DNA from: Isoptericola sp. BMS4
GTDB lineage: Bacteria > Actinomycetota > Actinomycetes > Actinomycetales > Cellulomonadaceae
DNA length: 64,000 nucleotides
Assembly: GCF_011634835.1 (NCBI RefSeq)
Contig: NZ_SIRP01000001.1
Location: 2,723,511-2,787,510 of the forward strand
Reading direction: 5' to 3'
Each line of letters begins with the position of its first letter. Position 1 is the stretch's first letter. The position numbers and the translations under genes are program-made. The notes under the pieces are model-generated. The model was not told where the DNA came from. It did no database searches and was given only the letters and a program-made list of their open reading frames with translations. This document shows positions 16,232 to 25,843 of the stretch, piece after piece.

Positions 16232-16858
16232 ATGGACCACGGAGGCACTCCCGTCACGTCCGCCCGCGAGCTGGCGGGCCTCGTCGGTGCGCCCACGCCC
16301 GCGGCCCTGCGCAAGGTCCGCACCCGGCTGCACGGCCTGGACCGGCAGTGGCTGGCCGCCTCGCCGCTGTGCTTCGTCGCGACGGCCGACGGCGACGGCC
16401 ACCAGGACGTGTCCCCGAAGGGCGACCCGGCCGGGCTCGCGCACGTGCTCGACGACGTCACGATCGCGATCCCGGAGCGGCCGGGCAACCGCCGCGCCGA
16501 CGGCTTCCACAACGTGCTGGCGAACCCGCACGTCGGGCTGCTCTTCGTGATCCCCGGCCGCGGGGACACGCTGCGCGTCAACGGCACCGCCCGCCTGCTG
16601 CGCGGCGTGCCCTACGCCGAGGAGCTGCGCGTGCGCGGCCACGTGCCGCGGCTCGTGCTCGAGGTGACGGTCGAGGAGGTGTTCCACCACTGCTCCAAGG
16701 CGTTCCTGCGCTCGCGCACGTGGGACCCGGACGCCTGGACACCCGACGCGATGCCACGGCGCGCCGTCCTGGCCCGCACCCTCGAGCGGCCCGAGGACTC
16801 CCTGGACGTGCTCGACGCCCACTACGGGCCCCGGTACGCCGAGCACCTCTACGGCTGA
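16232..16858 (+). CDS. Pyridoxamine 5'-phosphate oxidase-fold FMN-binding protein
   Basis: A 208-residue split-barrel flavin protein of the MSMEG_1061-like branch of the PNPOx superfamily. CFVATADGDGHQDVSPKGDP is the characteristic first strand and turn, followed by IAIPERPGNRRADGFHNVL (phosphate binding) and LLRGVPYAEEL. Members bind FMN or F420; substrates are mostly unknown, and pyridoxamine oxidation is not implied. TACGGT at 16220-16225 precedes ATG 16232 by 6 bp, supporting a leaderless start there rather than at an upstream codon. Convergent with the deacetylase. Confidence 0.88.
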   Translation: MDHGGTPVTSARELAGLVGAPTPAALRKVRTRLHGLDRQWLAASPLCFVATADGDGHQDVSPKGDPAGLAHVLDDVTIAIPERPGNRRADGFHNVLANPHVGLLFVIPGRGDTLRVNGTARLLRGVPYAEELRVRGHVPRLVLEVTVEEVFHHCSKAFLRSRTWDPDAWTPDAMPRRAVLARTLERPEDSLDVLDAHYGPRYAEHLYG

Positions 16859-16913
16859 CCGGACGGCCGCCCGACCGGCGACGACACTCCGGAGGAACCG
16901 GCGCGACCCGGTG

Positions 16914-17648
16914 TCAGTCGTCCCAGCCCATGCGCAGCACCTCGAACGCTGTCGCGTGACGGGTGCCGAACGCCTCGCCCGTGGCCGTCGTCATGCGCCC
17001 GAGGAAGTCCGCCGGGTCGAAGCCGTCCCAGCCGAGCCCGTCGAGGTACGCGGCATGGGCGGCCAGCGACGCCACGCCGGCGTCGAACGTGCCCGTGACG
17101 TCCACGGCGTGCGCGGCCCCGGGCGAGCCGGCCACCCACACCTGGCGCACCCCACCCCAGGGCTCGAGCCCCTCGGACTCGACCTGCTCGCGGAAGACCC
17201 ACCGGTTCCCGGCGTCGCGCACCGCGTCGACGACGGCCCGCCCGGTGGCGACGTGGTCGGCCTGGTTGAGCATCCCGCCGGGGAACGTCTCGCGGTAGTT
17301 GCCGGTGATGACGACCTCCGGGCGCCGGCGGCGGATCACGCGCGCGATCTCGCGCCGCAGCGGCACGCCGTACTCGATCACGCCGTCGGGGAAGCCGAGG
17401 AACTCGACCTCCTCGACCCCGACGACGCGGGCGGAGGAGAGCTGCTCCGCCTCGCGCACGCGGCGGGTCTCGTCCGGGTGCATCCCGTCGATGCCGGCCT
17501 CGCCGCTGGTGACCATGCAGTACGCGACGCGCTTGCCCTGGCCGGTCCACCGGGCGACGGCGGCCGCGGCGCCGAACTCCATGTCGTCGGGGTGCGCGAC
17601 GACCGCGAGCGCCGTGGCCCAGTCCTCGTCGAGCCGCTGCAATGTCAT
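16914..17648 (-). CDS. PIG-L family deacetylase
   Basis: A 244-residue zinc-dependent deacetylase of the PIG-L/MshB/Mca superfamily. The zinc-site signature AHPDDMEFGAAAAV lies near the N-terminus and the second ligand motif is NQADHVATG. Members remove N-acetyl groups from GlcNAc derivatives such as mycothiol precursors; this one is outside the usual mshB context, so its substrate is open. TAGCGT at 17660-17655 on this strand is spaced for a leaderless start at ATG 17648 (MTLQRLDED), preferred over the upstream GTG at 17654. Confidence 0.88.
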   Translation of the reverse strand: MTLQRLDEDWATALAVVAHPDDMEFGAAAAVARWTGQGKRVAYCMVTSGEAGIDGMHPDETRRVREAEQLSSARVVGVEEVEFLGFPDGVIEYGVPLRREIARVIRRRRPEVVITGNYRETFPGGMLNQADHVATGRAVVDAVRDAGNRWVFREQVESEGLEPWGGVRQVWVAGSPGAAHAVDVTGTFDAGVASLAAHAAYLDGLGWDGFDPADFLGRMTTATGEAFGTRHATAFEVLRMGWDD

Positions 17649-17672
17649 GACCACACGCTAGTGCGCGCCGTC

Positions 17673-18852
17673 CTACCGCGCGTCCGCGCCCTCGAGGACC
17701 CACGCCGTCGCGAAGACGACGTTGTCGGCCAGCAGGGTGATCGCGTCGCGCGCGCCGACGTGCGGCGTGGAGAACGACAGCTGCACCACGCCTCGCCCGC
17801 CGGGTGCGGCGAGCCAGTAGTCGAGCACGAGCACCGCGAGGTCCTCACCGCCCACGTCGGCCGCACCGCGCTCGAGGTGCGCGTGGCGGACGAACGGGCC
17901 GGCGGGCGTCTCGGACCCGACGAGCGTGTCGTGCTCCCCCAGCGTGGGCCGGATCCGGTCGGCGATACGCACCACGTGCGCCTGCCCGCCGACCTCCGGC
18001 CCGAGGTCGTGCCAGAAGAGCACCAGGCTCAGCGCGATCGCGGCGTCGTCGGTGCGCTGCAGGAGGAACGCCCACAGCCGCCCGCCGGCCGACGACGCCC
18101 GCGCGCTCGAGCCACTCGCGCATGTCGCGGCGCAGGCGGGAGCCGCGGTCGCCGAGCACCGACGTCTGCCGCTTCACGAGCCGCCGCACCTGCTGCCGGC
18201 GGCGCTCGGCGTCGTCCAGCTCGATGACCGCCCACTGGCGCGGCAGGTTGAGGTCGAAGCCCAAGGCCTTCGCGCGGTCGATCGCGTCCGCGTCGTCCGG
18301 CTCCAGCTCCGGCAGGGGGACGACGGCGCGCTCGGTGTCGTCGTCGCCGTCCGCCGCTGCTGCCGCGGCATCGGCGGCGGGGAGACCGCCCGTGACCCAG
18401 GCGACGTCGTCGTCCTCCGGCTGCGGGACGAGGGCGAGGAGCACGTCCTCGGGCGTGGCAGCCATCGGGTGCGGGCCGGCGGGGTCGAACACCACCCGCT
18501 CGATCACCTCGGCGTGCTGCTCGAGGAACGGCATCAGGCTGGTCCCCCGCCGCAGCGCGAACTCGCGGTCCGGCGCGTCCGGGGTGAGGAATGCCGCGAG
18601 CGTCTGCGCGGACGAGAACAGGCACACCTCGTACGGCCGCGCCGATCCCTCCGGTGCCTCGAACACCCGGTTCTGCGTCTCGCCGCCGGAGGGCCGCAGG
18701 ATCGGCACGACGACGACGTCGAGCCGCAGCGCCTGCCCGATCGCCGGCACGTCCTTCGCCTCCAGCGCCGCCGCCAGCCGCTCGGATCCCACCTCCGGCA
18801 GAGCGGCCACGGGGATGGCGTCGCGCTCAGGATTGCTCGTCTCGTCGGTCAT
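17673..18852 (-). pseudogene. SseB-family protein, interrupted by a frameshift
   Basis: The frame starting at ATG 18852 (MTDETSNPERD) encodes an SseB N-terminal domain (about 20-145: GGETQNRVFEAPEGSARPYE, ERVVFDPAGPHPMAATPEDV) and a second helical region up to RRDMREWLERA. Coding potential then jumps by one base near 18085-18110: the other frame continues ASSAGGRLWAFLLQRTDD to the stop at 17673, about 390 residues in all if repaired. Left alone, translation runs through Arg-rich nonsense to 17845. It is either a one-base indel in a GC-rich run (real or sequencing error) or a broken gene. It follows the putative immunity gene on the same strand, 30 bp on, and is paralogous to the gene at 20999-21529. 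Confidence 0.75.
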
Positions 18853-18882
18853 GTCGCGATCATCCTCCACCATCCGGCCCGG

Positions 18883-19236
18883 TCATCCCGAGGGCGCCTC
18901 GCGAAGGATACGCACGTCGAGGTGACCGGCGATGACGTCGGCGGCCTCCGCATCCCCTCTGGATCGCCTGTCCAGAGCCCGTTGGCCCACGCCCGGGTCG
19001 ACCTCCCAGAGGACCTCCGCGTAGAGCCCCTCGGTGCTTTCGAACCCACGGAACATGAGGAACCACCTGTGGGGTACCGTGACCGTCGCGAAGACCGGCA
19101 TCCCGTGGTTCGTCTCGCCCGATCGGACCTCCAGGACCCCGGCGTCGGGGTGCACCAGGAACCACCGCCCGTCGAGGTCCACCGCACCCACCGGGGTGTC
19201 GGTGCTGGCGCCCGTCCGCCGCCGGAAGAAGCTCAT
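18883..19236 (-). CDS. Putative immunity protein of the toxin module
   Basis: A 117-residue soluble protein, MSFFRRRTGASTDTPVGAV..., with mixed beta-rich sequence (RWFLVHPDAGVLEV, HRWFLMFRGFESTEGLYAEV). No family recognised. Its ATG overlaps the stop of the toxin-like gene by 4 bp (ATGA), the layout expected for a toxin and its cognate immunity protein. The role is inferred from position and size only. Confidence 0.6.
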   Translation of the reverse strand: MSFFRRRTGASTDTPVGAVDLDGRWFLVHPDAGVLEVRSGETNHGMPVFATVTVPHRWFLMFRGFESTEGLYAEVLWEVDPGVGQRALDRRSRGDAEAADVIAGHLDVRILREAPSG

Positions 19237-20630
19237 CGGGCCACGAACGGCATGTCGAGCACCATGTCGACGGCGCCGTTGTCATACGGACCCGGGATAA
19301 GGAACTCGGGCGCCCCGCCAGGGTTCCCGTCCAGCGGGAGGCCGTGCCTCACACCCGCCACCTTGCTGCTGTCCACCAACTCCCCGACCACGATGTTCTC
19401 CGCCGCGTTGTAGGCCCCGCTCTCGAGGCCCGTCGGCAGGCCCATGGTCGACCGCGGGTTCTCGAGCGTCCATGGGCTCACCGGGGTCCACGAGGCACCG
19501 TCGGCGTTGGCCGCCCAGCCCGAGTACGACGGATTGCGACCGTAAAGGCGGTAGACGATCTGGCCGTCCACGGCTCCGTCGACGTTGCCGCGCAGCGCAC
19601 CCGCCCACATCCTGGTCGACTCCCACAGGGCACGGGGATCGTTCCGGAGCAAGCGCGCAGCATGCGATGAGCGGAAGGCCGTGACGCCCGCCTGCGCGGC
19701 CTTGATCATGTGCGTGTTGGTGCCGGCCTCCCGGAGAAGCACACGGGTCGTCACGAGCCTCCCGATCGCCTTCGCGGCACCGCCCAGGCCGACGCACGAC
19801 AGTGCGGCGCCGGCGATGGAGACGACCGCCTCGGTCCATGACCGCTCCCCCGTCGCGGCCAACGCGATGTTCCCGACGGCGTTCACGATCGCGGCGACGG
19901 CTGCCACGATCAGGAGCACCCCCGCGAGGGCCTGCCCGACGACCGGGATCCAGGACACGGCGATGGCCAGCACCCCCGCGACGGTGGAGACCCAGCCGGC
20001 GATGTCGGTGATGGCGGCGACGAGGTCGGCGCCCCAGTCGTCCCACCAGCCGTCGTCGAGCCCGTCGTGAGAGGTGATGTCCTCGATCTCCCCGATCGCG
20101 CGCTGGGCGGCACGGTCGCGCACGTCCACGGCGGAGTCGATCTCGGCGCGGGCGGCGGCCACCGTGCCGTTCGCGGCGTCGGCGTCACCCCCCAGCTGCG
20201 CGGCCAGGCGTTCCCATTGCGACCGCTCGCCGACGTCCTGCGCACCGTCGGCCAGGTCCACGTAGTACCGCTGCCGCGTCGACGCGTCCTCGGCGTCGGC
20301 AGCGGCCGACCGAGCACGCTCCAGGGCGGCCGCCGAGTCGTCCTGCGCCGTGGCCAGCACGCCCGCGTAGTCGACCAGCGCCTGACCGGTCGCCGCGTAC
20401 CGCGCGTGCGCCTTCTGGATGTCCGCGATGGTCTCCTCCTTGCGCTCCATCAGCGCATCGAGCGCCTCGGAGACCATCCCGCCCGTCTCGAGCCGACTCA
20501 TCCGCCTGGCAGCGCGGTCGATCGAGTCCGCCACCTCGAGGTAGTCCTTCCCCCCGTCGAGCACCATGACGGCGTCGCCCGGCACCGGGTCGCTCGACAG
20601 CCCGACCGGGCTCCAGTCCGCGGGCCTCAC
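19233..20630 (-). CDS. Large T7SS-type polymorphic toxin-like protein
   Basis: A 465-residue protein in three parts. Residues 1-185 are alpha-helical and rich in Ala/Asp/Glu, like the WXG100/LXG-type secretion domains of type VII effectors. Residues 185-290 hold several hydrophobic Gly/Ala stretches (VSTVAGVLAIAVSWIPVVGQ). The last ~115 residues form a compact beta-rich domain: VYRLYGRNPSYSGW, ASWTPVSPW, MGLPTG and GGAPEFLIPGP. The spaced R, S-x-T and E motifs are suggestive of an ADP-ribosyltransferase fold, which I infer weakly. GTG 20630 overlaps the ESX-like gene by 4 bp and the stop overlaps the immunity candidate by 4 bp. No export machinery gene is in the window. Confidence 0.65.
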   Translation of the reverse strand: MRPADWSPVGLSSDPVPGDAVMVLDGGKDYLEVADSIDRAARRMSRLETGGMVSEALDALMERKEETIADIQKAHARYAATGQALVDYAGVLATAQDDSAAALERARSAAADAEDASTRQRYYVDLADGAQDVGERSQWERLAAQLGGDADAANGTVAAARAEIDSAVDVRDRAAQRAIGEIEDITSHDGLDDGWWDDWGADLVAAITDIAGWVSTVAGVLAIAVSWIPVVGQALAGVLLIVAAVAAIVNAVGNIALAATGERSWTEAVVSIAGAALSCVGLGGAAKAIGRLVTTRVLLREAGTNTHMIKAAQAGVTAFRSSHAARLLRNDPRALWESTRMWAGALRGNVDGAVDGQIVYRLYGRNPSYSGWAANADGASWTPVSPWTLENPRSTMGLPTGLESGAYNAAENIVVGELVDSSKVAGVRHGLPLDGNPGGAPEFLIPGPYDNGAVDMVLDMPFVAR

Positions 20631-20917
20631 TCGCCACCCTCGTCGAGCGCGCGGGCCAGCTCGGAGTCCGCGTCGGTGAAGGTCGTCGCCACGGCCGTGG
20701 CCGCCTCTGCCAACGAGCTCAGGTTCTCGGTCATCGTCGCGCGCTTGTCGTCCCAGCCGTGCGCGAAGGAGCGCACGGCCTCGGCCAGGCCCTCGTGGCC
20801 GATCGCCCCCGCCAGCCCGACGCTGCGAGCGTTCGCGTGTTCGAACTCGTCCGCGACGGTCGACAACGACTCGCCCAGCTCCGTCACCGCAGCGACGTCC
20901 ATCCGCAGGTCACTCAT
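20627..20917 (-). CDS. ESX/WXG100-like small helical protein
   Basis: A 96-residue all-helical protein, MSDLRMDVAAVTELGESLS..., with a central break AHGWDDKRATMTENL where WXG100 proteins have their W-x-G turn, so the exact motif is missing. Size, helical hairpin pattern and position directly before a large helical-N-terminus toxin match the small T7SS partner proteins of LXG/ESX effectors. Its stop overlaps the toxin start (GTGA). It probably dimerises with the toxin N-terminal domain for secretion (inference). Confidence 0.65.
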   Translation of the reverse strand: MSDLRMDVAAVTELGESLSTVADEFEHANARSVGLAGAIGHEGLAEAVRSFAHGWDDKRATMTENLSSLAEAATAVATTFTDADSELARALDEGGE

Positions 20918-20998
20918 GCCACTCCTCAGACTCTCGGCCGACGGGAGCGTACCCGCCGGCGCGGTGACGCCGCGACGGCGAGAGCTCCCCGTCCTGCG

Positions 20999-21529
20999 TC
21001 AGCCCCGGCGCCGCCGCCACCACGGGCGCCGGCGCTCGGACGGTGGCTCGGCATCCGCGCCGCCGGCGACCCACGCCACGTCGTCGTCGCCCGGTTGCGG
21101 GGCGAGCACGAGCAGCACGTCCTCGGGCGTGGCCGTCATGGGGTGCGGACCCGCGGGGTCGAACACCACCCGCTCGATCGCGGCGAGGTGCTGCTCGAGA
21201 AACCCGACGAGCGTCGGGCCGCGCTGCAGCGCGAACCGCCGCTCGGGAGCGTCGGCGAGGAACGCCGCCAGCGTCGCCGTCGAGGAGAACAGGCACACCT
21301 CGTACGGGCGGGCCGAACCCTCCGGCGCCTCGAAGACGCGGAGCTGCGTCTCGCCCTCGGGCGTCGTCATCAACGGCACCACGACGACGTCGTGCCGCAG
21401 AGCGCGGCCGATCGCCTCGGGCTGCTGCGCCGCCAGAGCCCGCGCGAGCGGCTCCGAGCCGAGCTCGCTCCCCGGCGCGACGGAACCGATGTCGTCGCCC
21501 TCGCCGGGCGCGCGCTCGTCGCCGGTCAT
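20999..21529 (-). CDS. SseB-family protein (N-terminal domain only)
   Basis: A 176-residue protein with one SseB N-terminal domain (about 30-150), sharing long blocks with the gene at 17673-18852: RVFEAPEGSARPYEVCLFSS, ERVVFDPAGPHPM and TATPEDVLL. It lacks the C-terminal region of that paralogue and ends in a basic tail (WWRRRRG). ATG 21529 overlaps the stop of the HAD gene by 4 bp. SseB-fold proteins are common near actinobacterial secretion and toxin loci, where they may be immunity or chaperone proteins; this is not proven. The two SseB genes flank the ESX-toxin-immunity trio. Confidence 0.8.
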   Translation of the reverse strand: MTGDERAPGEGDDIGSVAPGSELGSEPLARALAAQQPEAIGRALRHDVVVVPLMTTPEGETQLRVFEAPEGSARPYEVCLFSSTATLAAFLADAPERRFALQRGPTLVGFLEQHLAAIERVVFDPAGPHPMTATPEDVLLVLAPQPGDDDVAWVAGGADAEPPSERRRPWWRRRRG

Positions 21530-22203
21530 GCCGACCATCCTGCCGGGCGGGCGTGGGTCGGCGAGGCGGCCAACGCGATGGCCTCGCGGGTCGTCGGGGC
21601 GACGACGTCGGGCCGGTCGGGGCCGTCCCAGGAGGCGCCGTGCGAGACCCAGGCGGTGCGGGTGCCGGCGGCGCGCCCGGCGGCGACGTCGGCGTGGGGG
21701 GCGTCGCCGACCATCCACACGTCGCGGCGGGCGGCGTCGGCGGCGCCGAGCCGCGCCAGCGCGATCTCGAGCAGCCGCGGGTCGGGCTTGGCCACCCCCT
21801 CCTCCTCGGAGACGACGACGGCGTCGACGTGCTCCTCGATGCCGCAGCGGGCGATCTTGCCGCGCTGCTGCGCGGAGGTGCCGTTCGTGACGACGGCCAC
21901 CGGGTGCCCGGCGCCGCGCAGCACGTCGAGGGAGAACAGGACGCCGTCGTAGGGCCGCACGCGGGACAGGATCCCGGCACGGAACCGTTGGATCGCGGCG
22001 GGGACGTCGTCCGCCCAGCCGAGCCGGGCGACGAGCACCCGCGCGAGCGCCTCCTTGGACCCGTGCCCGCCCTCGTCGGCGGCGACGATCGCCGCGAGGT
22101 CGTCATCGGTGCCGCCGGCGTCGGCGACCGCGGACGCGGCCCAGGCGGCGAACGCGTCGGCGCGGCCGACGAGGGTGTTGTCGAGGTCGAGGAGCCAGAT
22201 CAC
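21526..22203 (-). CDS. HAD family hydrolase
   Basis: A 225-residue haloacid-dehalogenase phosphatase. Motif I is WLLDLDNTLVGR (nucleophile and acid/base Asp), motif II VAVVTNGTS, motif III around AKPDPRLLEIAL (Lys), motif IV WMVGDAPHADVAAGRAAG. A helical C1-type cap lies between motifs I and II. Probable small-metabolite phosphatase. TAGCCT upstream on this strand is spaced for leaderless translation at GTG 22203 (VIWLLDLDN), so the open frame further upstream is excluded. It overlaps the following SseB gene (ATGA), making it the head of that transcript. Confidence 0.87.
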   Translation of the reverse strand: MIWLLDLDNTLVGRADAFAAWAASAVADAGGTDDDLAAIVAADEGGHGSKEALARVLVARLGWADDVPAAIQRFRAGILSRVRPYDGVLFSLDVLRGAGHPVAVVTNGTSAQQRGKIARCGIEEHVDAVVVSEEEGVAKPDPRLLEIALARLGAADAARRDVWMVGDAPHADVAAGRAAGTRTAWVSHGASWDGPDRPDVVAPTTREAIALAASPTHARPAGWSA

Positions 22204-22314
22204 CCGAGCGAGGCTACCCGCGGTCCCGCCGCGCGACGGCGCCGTGCGCGCCGGTCCGCTCCCCGTCGCGAGGATCGAGGACCGGACCGGCACGCTCGAT
22301 CCGGACGTGGGAGG

Positions 22315-24204
22315 TCAGCCCTGGCCGAGGGCCGCCAGGGCGTCGCGCACGGCGTCCTCGGCGCGCATGCGCTGCCCGGCGATCACCTGGTCGCGGCTCG
22401 CGTGGTCGAGGAACGCCGTGGGCAGGCCGGTGTGCACGAACGGGGTGCGCACGCCGCGCTCGGCGGCGTGCTGGGCGACGGTGGCCCCCACACCGCCGTC
22501 GACGACGCCGTCCTCCAGGGTGAGCACGAGGTCGTGCTCTCCGGCGAGCTTGATCAGGGACTCGGGGACCGGCAGCACCCACGTCGGCGACACGACCCCG
22601 ACGGTCAGGCCGTGGGCAGCGAGCGACTCGCCGGCCGCGAGCGCCGTGCGGGCCATGGACCCGACGCCGACGACCAGCACCCGAGCGGCGGGCGGGGCGC
22701 CCGCGCCGGGCGTGTGCCGGGCGATCACGTCGACACCCTCGAGCTCGTCGACGGCCTCGACCGGGTCGGCGAGCGCGCCCTTGGGGTAGCGCACCACGGT
22801 GGGGGCGTCGTCGACGTCGACCGCCTGGCGCAGCGCGGCGCGCAGGGTCTCCTCGTCGCGGGGGGCGGCGAGGCGCAGGCCGGGGACGATGCGCAGCATC
22901 GCCATGTCCCACATGCCGTTGTGGCTGGCGCCGTCGTCGCCGGTGACGCCGGCGCGGTCGAGGACGAACGTCACCCCGGCCTTGTGCAGCGCCACGTCCA
23001 TGAGGACCTGGTCGAACGCCCGGTTGAGGAACGTGGCGTAGACGGCGACCACGGGGTGCAGGCCGGCGAACGCCATGCCCGCCGCGGACGTCGCGGCGTG
23101 CTGCTCGGCGATGCCGACGTCGAACGTGCGGTCACCGAACTCCTTCGCGAACGGCGCCAGGCCGACGGGGTGGAGCATGGCCGCGGTGATCGCGACGACG
23201 TCGGGCCGGCGGCGGCCGATCCGCACGATCTCGTCGGCGAAGACCTTGGTCCAGCCGAACCGCGAGGGGGCGACGGGCAGGCCGGTCTCCGGGTGGATCT
23301 GACCGACGGCGTGGAAGCGGTCGGCGACGTCCTGCTCGGCGGGGGTGTACCCGCGCCCCTTCTCCGTGATCGCGTGCACGATGACCGGGCCGCCGTACGT
23401 CTTGGCGAGCCGGAGCGCGCGTTCCATGGCGCCCACGTCGTGCCCGTCGACGGGTCCGACGTACTTGAGCCCGAGGTCCTCGAACATGCCCTGGGGGGCG
23501 ACGACGTCCTTGAGGCCCTTCTTGAGGCCGTGCAGCCAGTCGTAGGCGAAGCGCCCGGGCGGGCCGGTGCGGCGCAGGGTGCGCTTGCCCCAGGCGAGGA
23601 ACGCCTCGTAGCCGCGGGTGGTGCGCAGGGTGTCGAGGTGGTGCGCCACGCCGCCGATGGTCGGCGAGTAGGAGCGGCCGTTGTCGTTGACGACGATGAC
23701 GAGGCGGCGGTCGTCGGCGGCCGCGATGTTGTTCAGCGCCTCCCAGGCCATGCCGCCGGTGAGCGCGCCGTCGCCGATGACGGCGACGACGTGCCGGTCG
23801 GTGCGCCCGCGCACGGCGTTGGCCTTCGCGATGCCGTCGGCCCACGACAGGGCGGTGGAGGCGTGCGAGTTCTCCACGACGTCGTGCTCCGACTCCGCGC
23901 GAGCCGGGTAGCCGGACATGCCACCGGCCTTGCGCAGGGCGGAGAAGTCCTGGCGTCCCGTGAGCAGCTTGTGCACGTACGACTGGTGGCCCGTGTCGAA
24001 CACCATGGTGTCGCGCGGGGACGCGAACACGCGGTGCATCGCGATCGTCAGCTCGACGACGCCGAGGTTCGGCCCCAGGTGGCCGCCCGTGCGCGAGACC
24101 TTGTCGACGAGGAACGCCCGGATCTCGGCGGCGAGCTGCGTCGTCTGCGCGGACGTCAGCCGGCGCACGTCCTCGGGCGTGCGGATTGAAGTCAGCAGAC
24201 CCAT
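22315..24204 (-). CDS. dxs: 1-deoxy-D-xylulose-5-phosphate synthase
   Basis: A 629-residue thiamine-diphosphate enzyme of full length. Seen: [15 protein letters not shown] at the active site, the ThDP signature [16 protein letters not shown], and the central pyrimidine domain with [18 protein letters not shown]. It condenses pyruvate and glyceraldehyde 3-phosphate, the first step of the MEP isoprenoid pathway. It has a perfect ribosome site AGGAGGA 4 bp before ATG 24204, and TACAGT at 24236-24231 is a likely -10. It diverges from guaB1. In many actinobacteria dxs closely follows fadB; here 6 kb of accessory genes lie between. Confidence 0.97.
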   Translation of the reverse strand: MGLLTSIRTPEDVRRLTSAQTTQLAAEIRAFLVDKVSRTGGHLGPNLGVVELTIAMHRVFASPRDTMVFDTGHQSYVHKLLTGRQDFSALRKAGGMSGYPARAESEHDVVENSHASTALSWADGIAKANAVRGRTDRHVVAVIGDGALTGGMAWEALNNIAAADDRRLVIVVNDNGRSYSPTIGGVAHHLDTLRTTRGYEAFLAWGKRTLRRTGPPGRFAYDWLHGLKKGLKDVVAPQGMFEDLGLKYVGPVDGHDVGAMERALRLAKTYGGPVIVHAITEKGRGYTPAEQDVADRFHAVGQIHPETGLPVAPSRFGWTKVFADEIVRIGRRRPDVVAITAAMLHPVGLAPFAKEFGDRTFDVGIAEQHAATSAAGMAFAGLHPVVAVYATFLNRAFDQVLMDVALHKAGVTFVLDRAGVTGDDGASHNGMWDMAMLRIVPGLRLAAPRDEETLRAALRQAVDVDDAPTVVRYPKGALADPVEAVDELEGVDVIARHTPGAGAPPAARVLVVGVGSMARTALAAGESLAAHGLTVGVVSPTWVLPVPESLIKLAGEHDLVLTLEDGVVDGGVGATVAQHAAERGVRTPFVHTGLPTAFLDHASRDQVIAGQRMRAEDAVRDALAALGQG

Positions 24205-24288
24205 GCGTTCCTCCTAGCCATAACCGTCCCACTGTAGGCGGTGCCGGGCTGTGCGCGGGACGCCGTGCCGGCGCCGCCGAGGCGGTAG

Positions 24289-25749
<1,461 letters not shown>

Positions 25750-25760
25750 CCCCGCCGCGC

Positions 25761-25825
25761 GTGCCGAACATGTGGTCGGTCCGGGATTCGGCGGCCGAAT
25801 CCCGGACCGACCACATGTTCGGCAC
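25761..25825. terminator. 65-bp perfect palindrome, bidirectional terminator
   Basis: Arms 25761-25792 and 25794-25825 are perfect reverse complements (32 bp each) around a single G, and begin GTGCCGAACATGTGGTCGG. It occupies the gap between the convergent guaB1 and HelD genes, so it can end both transcripts. The arms are twice the length of an ordinary terminator stem and less GC-rich than the surroundings, so it may be a mobile or dispersed repeat. Confidence 0.85.
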
Positions 25826-25843
25826 CGCGGGATCGCATGGTCG

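Noticed and set aside
12401-16846. A 1481-codon open frame on the minus strand opposite fadA-fadB
   Set aside because: It is the antisense of clear thiolase and FadB genes; its composition (Gly/Arg/Val/His-rich, no domain) is typical of high-GC shadow frames.
18080-18120. Programmed ribosomal frameshift in the SseB-like gene
   Set aside because: No recognisable slippery heptamer with a downstream structure was found; an indel is simpler.
16100-22300. Prophage or integrative element between fadB and dxs
   Set aside because: No integrase, transposase, att-like direct repeats or tRNA at either border were found.
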